From NCBI GenBank assembly GCA_009909085.1, contig JAAANX010000035.1:1-40331 (forward strand): a stretch of 40,331 bases of DNA, in the 5' to 3' direction. The notes below the pieces were generated by a model that saw only the letters and a list, made by a program, of their open reading frames with translations, was not told where the DNA came from and did not search any database. Numbering within the stretch: position 1 is the stretch's first letter; each line of letters starts with the position of its first letter. The position numbers and the translations under genes are program-made. Below are positions 33,032-40,331 of the stretch, in pieces. The stretch is from Cyanobacteria bacterium GSL.Bin1 (lineage in GTDB: Bacteria > Cyanobacteriota > Cyanobacteriia > Cyanobacteriales > Rubidibacteraceae).

Positions 33032-34096
33032 CTAATCAGATCGAGCAATTGCATCTTTAATATCGCTAATTAATTCATCAATTCTAGATTGAGTGGTATC
33101 CCAAGCACAGACAAAACGAACGCCACCTACGCCAATAAACGTGTAAAAATACCAGTTTTTTGCTCTCAAAGCATTAATTACTTCTTGCGGCATCTTCACA
33201 AATACACTATTGACTTCCCGGGGAAACATTAGCTCAATCTCTGGTATCACGGCTAATCTCTGTTCTAAATACGCCGCACATTCGTTAGCCTGTTGAGCGT
33301 TTCTGAGCCAAGCCCCTGTTTCTAATAATCCTAAAAAAGGTGCAGCAATAAAGCGCATTTTGGAAGCAAGTTGTCCGGCTTGTTTACAACGATAGGCAAA
33401 ATCCTCTGCTAATTCTTTATTAAAGAAAATAATCGCTTCCCCGAAAGCCATCCCGTTTTTAGTCCCGCAAAAACATAAGACATCGACTCCACATTTCCAG
33501 GTTATTTCGGCTGGAGTTTGATTCATGGCGCTTACTGCATTAGCAAAACGAGCCCCATCCATATGAATTTTTAATTGGTACTTTTGGGCAACTTCCTGGA
33601 TTGCCATTAATTCTTCCAGAGTGTATAACGTTCCCAATTCTGTGGGCTGAGTTAAACTAATCACTCTAGGTTTAGGATAGTGAATATCTGCTCTTTTATT
33701 AACAATTGAAACAATTGATTCCGGCGTTAATTTTCCATTGCTGCCTTGACCTAACAATAATTTAGAGCCATGAGAAGCTAATTCCGGTGCCCCACATTCA
33801 TCAGTTTCAATATGAGCAACTTCATGACAAATAACACTATGATACGATTGACAAAGTGCAGCTAAGGATAAAGAGTTGGCTGCTGTACCATTAAAGACAA
33901 AAAAGACTTCACAATCCGTTTCAAATAAGCTTCGGAAATGATCAGCGGCTTTCTGTGTCCACTCGTCGTTTCCATAAGCCAGGGCATTACCTTGATTGGC
34001 TTGATGCAGATACGCCATAGCTTCCGGGCAGATACCAGAGTAATTATCACTGGCAAATTGTTCTAACATTAACTCACAAAAACAATCACTAATCAT
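33032..34096 (-). CDS. ltaE: Low-specificity threonine aldolase / beta-eliminating lyase family
   Basis: A 354-residue fold-type I PLP enzyme. FASDNYSGICPEAMAYL matches the threonine aldolase N-terminus. VFNGTAANSLSL, HEVAHIETDECGAPEL, KIHMDGARFANAV (the PLP Asp) and FCGTKNGMAFGEAI, with the Schiff-base Lys, are all in place. It cleaves threonine or allo-threonine to glycine and acetaldehyde. The frame opens at 34096, but the Met 10 codons in (MLEQFASDNYSG) matches family starts better. Confidence 0.88.
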   Translation of the reverse strand: MISDCFCELMLEQFASDNYSGICPEAMAYLHQANQGNALAYGNDEWTQKAADHFRSLFETDCEVFFVFNGTAANSLSLAALCQSYHSVICHEVAHIETDECGAPELASHGSKLLLGQGSNGKLTPESIVSIVNKRADIHYPKPRVISLTQPTELGTLYTLEELMAIQEVAQKYQLKIHMDGARFANAVSAMNQTPAEITWKCGVDVLCFCGTKNGMAFGEAIIFFNKELAEDFAYRCKQAGQLASKMRFIAAPFLGLLETGAWLRNAQQANECAAYLEQRLAVIPEIELMFPREVNSVFVKMPQEVINALRAKNWYFYTFIGVGGVRFVCAWDTTQSRIDELISDIKDAIARSD

Positions 34097-34484
34097 TATC
34101 TTAAAGTATGACTCTTAGAGGGGACTCTAAAAGTTACTTTGACAACAATTAGATTCGATGCAACTGCTCAGAAGAAAGCTCGCTTAGGGCAATGATCGCG
34201 GAGATGAAGTTTTTGCTTGATCTAGCATCACCCTTTGAGGCGAGAATCCCCGTCCTTCTAGGGCGGAGAGTGTCAATGACAAAATTGCCATGGACAGAGT
34301 ACTAGGTTTTGTTGACACAAGACGATAGAGCAACTGTTTTTGGTCGTCGTGCAAGGGCTTCCGTAATTTTCTTCAAGTCAACATATGGCAGAAGTTTTAG
34401 AGAGAAGCATCAACAGAACCTAAGATTTTATCCCAAAATGTAAAACCACAAAGTTAATACCTTGAAAGGGCTGGTCCTACTTTC
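34097..34484. other. Gene-free stretch with an IS200/IS605-like end hairpin
   Basis: At about 34228-34270 the sequence CTTTGAGGCGAGAATCCCCG then TCCTTCTAGGGCGGAGAG resembles the hairpin end of cyanobacterial IS200/IS605 elements (CCCGTCCT...AGGGCGG). No transposase frame remains. On the minus strand 34317-34385 reads YVDLKKITEALARRPKTVAL, without a start; I cannot assign it. The rest shows nothing clear. Confidence 0.5.
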
Positions 34485-34658
34485 CTATTGTGCTGTAAAC
34501 TGCTCTTGTTCCGCGCCACACTTTGGACAAACCCAATCTTCGGGCAAGTCTTCAAAGGGGGTTCCTGGTTCAATGCCGTTTTCAGGGTCCCCTTGCTCGG
34601 GATCGTAGACATATCCACAAACGGAACATTCATACTTCTGCATGGTTTGCGTTGGCAT
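34485..34658 (-). CDS. Rubredoxin (short, soluble)
   Basis: 57 residues from ATG 34658, supported by GAGGAGA six bases upstream; a Met at 34682 is less likely. The four iron ligands are Cys11, Cys14 ([10 protein letters not shown]) and Cys44, Cys47 (CPKCGA), with [18 protein letters not shown] between. It lacks the C-terminal membrane helix of the cyanobacterial RubA used in photosystem assembly, so it is a soluble electron carrier. Confidence 0.95.
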   Translation of the reverse strand: MPTQTMQKYECSVCGYVYDPEQGDPENGIEPGTPFEDLPEDWVCPKCGAEQEQFTAQ

Positions 34659-34797
34659 TAGATTCTCCTCTAGTTGGGGCAATTTATTAATACCAATCTA
34701 TAAAGTTTTGAGTGACCGATGAATCGGTCCGTAGTTAGATCAAGCTGCGTTACCAGAGTTTTGGCTCAATTTTGCTTAGCATCAACTCTTCATCAAA

Positions 34798-34841
34798 GTC
34801 AAAGATTACGCCTTCCGTTTTCCGAAGGCGTAATCTTTGAC
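34798..34841. repeat. Hairpin with an 18-bp perfect stem
   Basis: GTCAAAGATTACGCCTTC (34798-34815), 8-base loop, then its exact complement (34824-34841). The core GATTACGCCTTC recurs at 36510-36521, also followed by GAAGGCG. It could end transcription of a neighbouring gene, but no T-run follows. Confidence 0.85.
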
Positions 34842-34845
34842 CGTT

Positions 34846-34931
34846 GGTCAGCGGTACACCGGACTTTGAGTCCAGTGCGGGGTTCACAAGCGCCGGAACT
34901 TGGTTCCGGCGACCCCTTGCTTGCGCTGACC
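34846..34931. repeat. Cruciform-capable repeat (GGTCAGCG...CGCTGACC), 86 bp
   Basis: Outer 8-bp arms at 34846-34853 and 34924-34931 enclose GGACT-TTG-AGTCC and the arm GGGGT..ACCCC carrying CGCCGGAAC-TTG-GTTCCGGCG (34891-34911). It shares 20 exact bases with 14452-14471 (see 14417-14504). Confidence 0.82.
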
Positions 34932-35008
34932 GCCCAGCTGCGGTCATTTCAATCCTCTTAAAGCCGGTTTCAGAGGACCAGTTATTCTACCAAAATCGAT
35001 GAGATGAG

Positions 35009-36010
35009 CTAACGGACAAATTTTGGCATCACTTCTGCTGCTGTCATAACGCCATACCAACCCCGACGGTGAAACTGGGTTCCTGCTTTGAGATAGCCAA
35101 AGGCAGTCCCACAGACATTGGCTGCCATGCTGGTTTCATCACCGAGAGTAAAGGTGTGAGTAGAAATTTTTCCTTCAAATGTGCGTCCGGTGATTTGAAC
35201 ATTAGTACTGATCGGTTTCTCGGCATGACGAGTATCCACAACCCCCCCAACTGAAACGCGATCGCGCGGACAAATTCCCGCTAATTCAAGCATTAAGTCG
35301 TCTGCATGTTCCATATTTTCGAGCTTCAAAATGCCATCGGTTTCCGCTAACAGCGCAGCCACTTCTTCATCCGTCATCGCTTTTGCTTGTTCTACCGTAT
35401 AACCGGGCAAATGAGCAATATCTTCACGAATGGTTGCTCGATAAGCTTCCCAGTTAGCAATGCCGACACCAAAGGTAATATTCACTGCATGAATCTCCGC
35501 ATAACTTTGCGCTGCCACTGTTGCCGCTGCAGTCAGTAAGCCAGGAGTCGCCCCACAGCCTGTTAAATAGGTAATTCCTGCTGCTTCTAATTCGTTTTGC
35601 ATCCCTAGCAACTCTTCCATGGCACTGGTTCGTTTCAGGGCATCAACCAACACCCCTTGCCAACCCACATTGATAAATTCTCTGACTACGGACGCCATAA
35701 ATGTATTGGGTAAATTGGGGAGGGCGAGGAAATAAGCATCAACAGGATACTGTTGAATTAAATCGCGGATACTGGTTGTAGAGAGGGTGCCCATGCTGTC
35801 TAAATGCCCAACGGATCCTTGATGGCGATAACTCTCTAAACAACGTGGCAAATCTAAGCCCTGACTTTGATACGCATATCCTTTTTGATCCGCCACGGCG
35901 ACCCATTGCATTTCTTGCTTCGGCTGTAAAAGGTGGGCTGCCGCTTGTCCCAAGCCACCAAAGCCAAGAATCCCGACATTAATTGGTTGCATTTGTTGCT
36001 TGCTATTCAT
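35009..36010 (-). CDS. Saccharopine-dehydrogenase-like oxidoreductase
   Basis: A 333-residue Rossmann-fold protein. The NAD(P) motif [16 protein letters not shown] lies near 13-28. [40 protein letters not shown] and [19 protein letters not shown] are conserved in a cyanobacterial group annotated as saccharopine dehydrogenase-like. The actual substrate is not known; lysine metabolism should not be assumed. It is transcribed away from the DUF2997 operon, with a shared upstream region of about 280 bp. Confidence 0.8.
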   Translation of the reverse strand: MNSKQQMQPINVGILGFGGLGQAAAHLLQPKQEMQWVAVADQKGYAYQSQGLDLPRCLESYRHQGSVGHLDSMGTLSTTSIRDLIQQYPVDAYFLALPNLPNTFMASVVREFINVGWQGVLVDALKRTSAMEELLGMQNELEAAGITYLTGCGATPGLLTAAATVAAQSYAEIHAVNITFGVGIANWEAYRATIREDIAHLPGYTVEQAKAMTDEEVAALLAETDGILKLENMEHADDLMLELAGICPRDRVSVGGVVDTRHAEKPISTNVQITGRTFEGKISTHTFTLGDETSMAANVCGTAFGYLKAGTQFHRRGWYGVMTAAEVMPKFVR

Positions 36011-36213
36011 GCCTAATTGATTGTGAAGCGTTTTTTAAGTTTTGTAAAAAATTGCCAAGCTTGAGTCTCAGCAATCGCCCCTATTTCCTGAACCAACAAG
36101 ACAATTTATGTTCCGTTCGGCTTTCGCTATACTTGACGCTTCAAGAAACTTAAGCCAAACTTACAAAGTATTGGGGCAAATTCTCATTAAATCATTAATA
36201 ATTATCAAAAATC

Positions 36214-36226
36214 AATGATAATCATT
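36214..36226. promoter_or_regulatory. Fur-box-like palindrome AATGATAATCATT
   Basis: These 13 bases equal the centre of the classical Fur consensus (GATAATGATAATCATTATC). It lies about 66 bases before the DUF2997 start, where promoter-proximal repression would act, and about 205 bases before the divergent oxidoreductase. Iron control of the ferredoxin operon is inferred. Confidence 0.5.
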
Positions 36227-36291
36227 GAGATTCATCAAACTTTATCTTGCCCCAAGTTGTATCTTAATCCTTTACCCTCAGCAAGAAGCCT

Positions 36292-36525
36292 ATGAGCATG
36301 GAAACCCTAGAATTCATTATTCGCCCGGATGGGCGAGTTGAGGAAAAAGTTACCGGCATTGTTGGTAACTCCTGTACCGAAGTAACAGCGGCGATCGAAG
36401 CCCAACTCGGACAAGTGGTTTCTCAAGAGCAAACTTCAGAATATTTTTCCCAAAACACACTAGACTCTACCACAACGACGACGCAAACCACGACAACTTC
36501 TTGGTCTGAGATTACGCCTTCTTGA
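36292..36525 (+). CDS. DUF2997 protein
   Basis: 77 residues: METLEFIIRPDGRVEEKVTG and CTEVTAAIEAQLGQVVSQEQ are the DUF2997 pattern, with a single conserved Cys. A Thr-rich tail (TTTTTQTTTTSW) follows. DUF2997 is habitually beside Ycf35/DUF1257 and a ferredoxin in cyanobacteria; its function is unknown. The last nine residues and the stop codon are encoded inside a palindromic repeat (36503-36547), so the natural C-terminus may have been altered. ATG 36292 and ATG 36298 are both possible starts. Confidence 0.9.
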   Translation: MSMETLEFIIRPDGRVEEKVTGIVGNSCTEVTAAIEAQLGQVVSQEQTSEYFSQNTLDSTTTTTQTTTTSWSEITPS

Positions 36526-36547
36526 ACAGAAGGCGCCTGCTCAGACC
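36503..36547. repeat. Palindromic element at the end of the DUF2997 gene
   Basis: GGTCTGAG (36503-36510) and CTCAGACC (36540-36547) enclose CGCCTTC (36515-36521) and GAAGGCG (36529-36535). GATTACGCCTTC is shared with 34798-34841. It overlaps the stop codon TGA at 36523-36525. Confidence 0.75.
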
Positions 36548-36618
36548 GTTGGTAAATTTTTTTATAGAAACGTTTGTTTTGTTAAATTTAAGTAAACTGG
36601 TGCGGAGAATCAGATCAA

Positions 36619-37005
36619 ATGTCACACTTTAGCCAAATTAAAACTCAAATTCGGAATCTTTCTTCTTTGAAAGCTGCGCTCAGCGACATGGATATTAGCT
36701 GGAAAGAAGGTCCAGCAACCGTTCGCGGTTATCAAGGACAAACTCATAGCGCAGAAGTGGTCATCGAACAACAGAACCAATACGATGTTGGTTTCCGTTG
36801 GAATGGCAGCGAATATGAACTGGTTGCTGATTTACAGTATTGGCAACAACCCTTAACCGTGAATGGCTTCCTCAATCAAGTGAGCCAACGCTATGCTTAC
36901 CACACCGTTATGAATACTACTGCGGACGAAGGGTTCCAAGTTGCAGAAGAACAAAAAAATAAAGATGGTTCCATTCGTCTTGTTGTTCAACGCTGGAGTG
37001 CGTAA
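36619..37005 (+). CDS. ycf35: Ycf35 / DUF1257 family protein
   Basis: 128 residues: MSHFSQIKTQIRNLSSLKAA, LSDMDISWKEGPATVRGYQG, DVGFRWNGSEYELVADLQYW and VNGFLNQVSQRYAYHTVMNT all match the Ycf35 (DUF1257) family of cyanobacteria and red-algal plastids. Its role is not settled. The stop TAA shares one base with the ATG of the ferredoxin gene, so the two are translationally coupled. No membrane segment is present. Confidence 0.93.
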   Translation: MSHFSQIKTQIRNLSSLKAALSDMDISWKEGPATVRGYQGQTHSAEVVIEQQNQYDVGFRWNGSEYELVADLQYWQQPLTVNGFLNQVSQRYAYHTVMNTTADEGFQVAEEQKNKDGSIRLVVQRWSA

Positions 37006-37448
37006 TGTCTGACTCAGAAAATCCCAACCGTTCCGGGCTAGAACCCGAATTAGGGGGTATTTTACGTCATAATCCCAACCGTTCCGGTTACGAACCTGAG
37101 TTAGGGGGACTGTTTCGAGAGAAGGGAGTTTATGTGGATGAGTTAACTTGCATTGGTTGCAAACACTGCGCTCATACCGCACAAAATACCTTCTATATTG
37201 AACCGGAATACGGTCGGGCACGGGCCATTCGTCAAGATGGGGATACAGAGGACGTTATTCAAGAAGCCATTGATACTTGTCCGGTTAACTGTATCCACTG
37301 GGTTGACTATAAAAAACTGAAAGAACTGGAAGCAGAACGGGAATTCCAAGTAATTCCAGTCGCTGGTTTTCCAGTCAGTAAAGGCGTAATTGCTGCCCAA
37401 CAAAGACGCTTGCAAAAGCAACGTCACAAGCAACAAAAACCTTCTTGA
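37005..37448 (+). CDS. 4Fe-4S ferredoxin with duplicated N-terminal motif
   Basis: 147 residues. Two 17-residue units, NPNRSGLEPELGG and NPNRSGYEPELGG (51-bp direct repeats from 37020 and 37071), precede the ferredoxin domain. Cluster cysteines are 49, 52 and 55 (CIGCKHC) with Cys92-Pro and a further Cys at 96 (CPVNC), pointing to one cubane cluster. A basic C-terminal tail follows (QQRRLQKQRHKQQK). It is a likely electron donor to a partner recruited through the NPNRSG repeats. It is coupled to Ycf35. Confidence 0.93.
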   Translation: MSDSENPNRSGLEPELGGILRHNPNRSGYEPELGGLFREKGVYVDELTCIGCKHCAHTAQNTFYIEPEYGRARAIRQDGDTEDVIQEAIDTCPVNCIHWVDYKKLKELEAEREFQVIPVAGFPVSKGVIAAQQRRLQKQRHKQQKPS

Positions 37449-37468
37449 GCGATTATTCACAGTAATAT

Positions 37469-37515
37469 ATGGTAGAAGCGTTTCCCTTAAGCGTTTCTAC
37501 CATTATTTATTTTTC
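37469..37515 (+). terminator. Rho-independent terminator of the ferredoxin operon
   Basis: ATGGTAGAA (37469-37477) pairs with TTCTACCAT (37495-37503), followed by TATTTATTTTTC. It lies 21 bases after the ferredoxin stop, where expected. Confidence 0.8.
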
Positions 37516-37526
37516 GTTAACTTCAA

Positions 37527-37730
37527 CGAATTAATGTTAATTTTCAACAGCGTTTTCTGGTAATTCAGCGAATTTTAGGGATTAAGACCCATTGGCTGGA
37601 TCCGATGAGAGTGGTAGAAGCGAGAAATCCGGTTGGTCGAATTCCCAGCCTCAAGATTACTTACATTGATGAAACAATGAGAATTGGTCGCGGTGGCGAT
37701 GAGAGTTTATTTATTCTCACCCGAGAGTGA
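37527..37730 (+). pseudogene. C-terminal relic of a PAP/fibrillin-family protein
   Basis: It reads RINVNFQQRFLVIQRILGIK, RIPSLKITYIDETMRIGRGG and DESLFILTRE then a stop at 37728. The ITYxDExxRIGRGGDESLFIL end is the PAP/fibrillin (plastid-lipid-associated) signature. There is no start codon and the N-terminal lipocalin-like part is absent. A full-length gene probably exists elsewhere in the genome. Confidence 0.8.
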
Positions 37731-37947
37731 AGGCACTCTTGAAAGTATTTTCTTTGGCTTCCTGATCTCATTTTGATCCGTTACAATACTTGACAACTAT
37801 TGAGAATTCAATGTGTTACCGGTTGAGATTCCTCTAAATATAAAATTGATTGACAGTTTAGGTTGGAGACCGAACCCAAGGTATTGCCCTCTGTGGGAAT
37901 GGCTGAAATACAATTAAGTTAGCTTTAGGAAAATTTCGGTCAATGCG

Positions 37948-39192
37948 ATGAACCCGACCATTGAACAAGCGCAAACGATTCTGAATCAGCAAACAATTAC
38001 CGAAACTGGCCCCGGAACAATTCTCCAAGACTTCCAAACCTTTCTCAACTTACTGCAAGATGAGGGAATCGAAGTCAGTGGCAAACATAGTTTGTTTCCC
38101 CTCAAACACTTAGCAGCCTTAAATGCCCAATTAACTGAACCGACGCAACTCGATTTAAAGAGACCCGTTCAGAAATCTTATCCTGCCTTAAATGGAATTT
38201 ACTTACTGTTAAGAACCACGGGCTTAGTTGTTGTTGTTTCCGAGAAGAGAAAACAAAAGTTAGTACTTGATGAAGCCACTTATCAACTCTGGAATCAACT
38301 GAATGCAACCGAACAATATTTCACATTATTAGAAGCGTGGCTGGTTCACGCCAGTGATGAAACGATTGGCGAACGGGATCAATCTCCCACCTTGTTTCAC
38401 TGTCTTCGCTTTTGGCAAATGTTAAACCGAGACGAGATTCAATTGACCAAGGAGTTAGAAGGCTATTTTGCCTTTCGTTACACACCAGGTTGGCACAATC
38501 TTGCCTTATTCGATTTATTTGGTTTAATGAGAGTTGAGCAAGGAAAACCTGAGGAAGGGAAAGGTTGGCGGGTGCAGCGTCTTGAAAAAAATGCTTATGG
38601 AAAAGGAATTTTAACGGTGTTAGGTTTGGCCTTACTTGGAGACGAGTCATCATTTCCAGTGAGTTCACTGTGGCAAGAGATTGTCAACCTCGAACCAGTG
38701 ATCCGCTTTGGGAAATTGCAAACACTCTTCCAGCCTTACTTCCCGCAATGGCAAAACAATCTTGTGGTTGAGCCGGATGATTCCACACAAGGCGTTTATC
38801 TTTTTAAGGTGTCACTGGGAAAGCCTTGGCGACGAATTGCCATTCCCTCTTTCCTGTGTCTTGATGATTTAGCCGAAGCCATTCTTGATGCCTTTAAGTT
38901 TTCAGATGATCATCTCTATCAGTTTATTGGCCAACAAAGCACAGGGAAAACATTGATGATTAATCATCCTTTTCTGGAAGATCCTCCTTGTACCGATGAA
39001 TTTCTGGTGGAAGCGTTACCGTTAAAAGTGGGTCAAACGATGACATTTTTATTCGATTTAGGCTCTCGATGGGAATTTAAGCTCACTTTAGAAGAAATTC
39101 AGCCTCTCACTCAAGATTGCAAGCAGCCTCAACTTTTACACGCTTCTGGTCAAGCCCCAGAACAGTATGACTTCCACGAAGAATGGGATTGA
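37948..39192 (+). CDS. Plasmid pRiA4b ORF-3-like protein
   Basis: A 414-residue protein. The C-terminal third contains VYLFKVSLGKPWRRIAIPSF, LDDLAEAILDAFKFSDDHLY, FLVEALPLKVGQTMTFLFDL and SRWEFKLTLEEI, the pRiA4b ORF-3 fold. The N-terminal two-thirds (LKHLAALNAQLTEPTQLDLK, YLLLRTTGLVVV) is the companion region found in the larger members. The family is linked to plasmids and IS elements, but is also chromosomal in cyanobacteria. Function unknown. A single-gene unit. Confidence 0.85.
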   Translation: MNPTIEQAQTILNQQTITETGPGTILQDFQTFLNLLQDEGIEVSGKHSLFPLKHLAALNAQLTEPTQLDLKRPVQKSYPALNGIYLLLRTTGLVVVVSEKRKQKLVLDEATYQLWNQLNATEQYFTLLEAWLVHASDETIGERDQSPTLFHCLRFWQMLNRDEIQLTKELEGYFAFRYTPGWHNLALFDLFGLMRVEQGKPEEGKGWRVQRLEKNAYGKGILTVLGLALLGDESSFPVSSLWQEIVNLEPVIRFGKLQTLFQPYFPQWQNNLVVEPDDSTQGVYLFKVSLGKPWRRIAIPSFLCLDDLAEAILDAFKFSDDHLYQFIGQQSTGKTLMINHPFLEDPPCTDEFLVEALPLKVGQTMTFLFDLGSRWEFKLTLEEIQPLTQDCKQPQLLHASGQAPEQYDFHEEWD

Positions 39193-39345
39193 ACTGTTCC
39201 TGTTCCCAATTGAAGAATAGGAGTTGCTTAATCTGCCGATGTAGGGGATGTGGACGAAGGAGGACTAACAACCGAGCTTCACCCACCCGTAGGCGCGGAT
39301 TTCTTCCCAAATTGTACATACCGGAGAGTCGGGTGCCAGCTTAAA

Positions 39346-39819
39346 TTAGCTCTGTGAAGGGGTCCATCTGTATCGCCTCTTAGTGCGTGACCCTCGCTGA
39401 TCATGAGGATCATCAGCTGGCACAGCCACCTCATCAACCAACTCAGCACCTAAACGCTCGATGGTACGTCGGGATGCCCAATTGTCGGAGTCGCAAGTAA
39501 TTGTGACCGCCTCGTCAACCGAGCGGACGAACGGCGCGATCGCGCGACACGCCTGAAACGCAAAGCCGTGACCTCGAAAAGACTCTACGATTTCAAAGCC
39601 AATGTGACCAGCACAAACTCGAACGTGCTCTGTCTCTCCGATGCGAAAATTAATCTGCCCAACATCCGACCCATCGGTAATGATGATGCGAAAGTGGAAA
39701 TACGGGACGAACCCATGCCAGGGCTCTCCAGGTCCTATATGGCTGAAACGTAGCGTAATCTCACCGTTAGCCAAAGACTCGGGAGGGGATGGAAGCATTT
39801 CTTCTGGGGAGCATGTCAT
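39346..39819 (-). CDS. GNAT-family acetyltransferase
   Basis: 157 residues: GEITLRFSHIGPGEPWHGFV, FRIIITDGSDVGQINFRIGE, HIGFEIVESFRGHGFAFQAC (the acetyl-CoA loop RGHGFA) and SDNWASRRTIERLGAELVDE. It is RimJ/RimL-like in layout. The codon use is more GC-rich than nearby genes, which suggests transfer. Substrate unknown. It is followed by the GrpB-family gene on the same strand. Confidence 0.88.
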   Translation of the reverse strand: MTCSPEEMLPSPPESLANGEITLRFSHIGPGEPWHGFVPYFHFRIIITDGSDVGQINFRIGETEHVRVCAGHIGFEIVESFRGHGFAFQACRAIAPFVRSVDEAVTITCDSDNWASRRTIERLGAELVDEVAVPADDPHDQRGSRTKRRYRWTPSQS

Positions 39820-39921
39820 CTTTGTACTCCAATCAGTTCATTAAGGTCGTTACATCGATGGGCAAGAACTTACCGAAGATTTTCCTCGCGACGATGTTAG
39901 CGAATCAGATTAATACCTGAA

Positions 39922-40331
39922 TCACTTTTTAGACTTAATCTTAGCCCACGCCAGTGATTCAAGGGTAATGATTTCATAAAACGGAGCCTTGTCCTTGATG
40001 TATTGCGCTCGCGACTCAGCAGAGGCATCGACAGCTCGTTTTTGTTCAGCTAACCATTGAGCGCGATCGGGATGCTGAATCAAGTAATCACGATAAGCGA
40101 GATGCTTCTTGAGTTCATGGGCACCCGATTCACAGACATACAAGTGATGCACCGATTGTTGTTGAGCCTCGGTCCCGAGTTTCGGTGCTAACGCTTCCCT
40201 TCCGGGAATCCCTTTGTTGCCCTCATGGAAGTACCCAAGCGGCTCAAGACACGCGATGACTTGCGAAGTCAAACCAATCGGGCATTCCAGATCGAGATCA
40301 ATAATATCTTTGGCGGGCATCCCGGGAATAG
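39922..40331 (-). CDS. GrpB/UPF0157 family protein, 5' end outside window
   Basis: The frame runs off the right edge: the last bases give I-P-G before MPAKDIIDLDLECPIGLTSQ, the family's GSTxxPGxPAKDIID motif. YVCESGAHELKKHLAYRDYL and WLAEQKRAVDASAESRAQYI complete the nucleotidyltransferase-like UPF0157 pattern. The internal Met is thus not the start. The family's function is undefined. Confidence 0.88.
   Translation of the reverse strand, partial: IPGMPAKDIIDLDLECPIGLTSQVIACLEPLGYFHEGNKGIPGREALAPKLGTEAQQQSVHHLYVCESGAHELKKHLAYRDYLIQHPDRAQWLAEQKRAVDASAESRAQYIKDKAPFYEIITLESLAWAKIKSKK

Larger units (their letters stand above)
34683..35008. other. Gene-free stretch filled by palindromic sequence
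   Basis: This 326-bp gap between the rubredoxin gene and the end of the saccharopine-dehydrogenase-like gene contains GACCGAT-GA-ATCGGTC (34717-34732), the 18-bp-stem hairpin (34798-34841), the cruciform repeat (34846-34931) and CCAGCTG-type inverted bases after it. No coding signal is seen. Confidence 0.7.

Noticed and set aside
39107-39319. Minus-strand frame after the pRiA4b ORF-3 gene
   Set aside because: Overlaps the end of a well-supported gene and has no recognisable family; most likely chance.
1-40331. CRISPR array
   Set aside because: Repeats present are palindromic elements at scattered sites, not regularly spaced units with unique spacers.

Overview
The window is cyanobacterial chromosome. 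The HIP1 octamer GCGATCGC is everywhere, and several genes are cyanobacterial hallmarks: a panC/cmk fusion, a PedR-like LuxR mini-regulator, a DUF2997 - Ycf35 (DUF1257) - ferredoxin operon, an apocarotenoid-type carotenoid oxygenase, DUF3288, DUF4112 and a PAP/fibrillin relic. The AT-leaning native sequence would suit a unicellular, possibly halotolerant, lineage (Halothece/Dactylococcopsis-like), but that is a guess from general gene character and not a search result.

Layout. (1) 1-3000: end of an unknown gene, a phosphotransferase, then two decayed genes, a methyltransferase with two frameshifts and a LysR regulator with three in-frame stops. (2) 3081-13314: a visibly more GC-rich accessory island. 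It has a MalT-like LuxR regulator followed by a compact set (small YEI..GHLD protein, DUF6326 membrane protein, P-loop kinase-like protein, methyltransferase), then a second methyltransferase, a SnoaL-like protein, a glutathione S-transferase, a GNAT acetyltransferase ending in a convincing integron attC site, an AraC regulator and an MDR alcohol dehydrogenase. The small YEI gene and its leader recur at 13030-13314, where an IS1-family element cuts the copy. (3) 13315-15906: an insertion-sequence graveyard with IS1, IS66 and IS4 remains and the tail of a broken ABC exporter. (4) 16146-33000: ordinary core: DUF3288, PfkB kinase, GH38 alpha-mannosidase, DUF4112, tRNA-Cys, purM, rlpA, panC/cmk, a response-regulator diguanylate cyclase, a TnpB relic, YbjN, lipoate-ligase-like, PedR-like, carotenoid oxygenase, mtnX-like phosphatase, queC and a CsgG-like lipoprotein. 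(5) 33032-40331: threonine-aldolase-like enzyme, rubredoxin, saccharopine-dehydrogenase-like protein, the DUF2997-Ycf35-ferredoxin operon behind a Fur-box-like palindrome, a fibrillin relic, a pRiA4b ORF-3 protein, a GNAT and a truncated GrpB-family gene.

The signal that cuts across the window is a set of short palindromic elements able to form hairpins or multi-arm cruciforms. They sit inside transposase genes, in the alpha-mannosidase reading frame, beside a TnpB relic, and at the stop codon of DUF2997. One of them (13614-13646) is a clean 25-nt insertion that splits a HIP1 site in the IS1 transposase: removing it restores both GCGATCGC and the protein frame. Another (15762-15804) is a 43-nt insertion in the IS4 transposase whose removal also restores the frame. 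These read as small non-coding mobile elements. Together with the lone attC site and the duplicated regulator-linked gene they are the most interesting content of the window.
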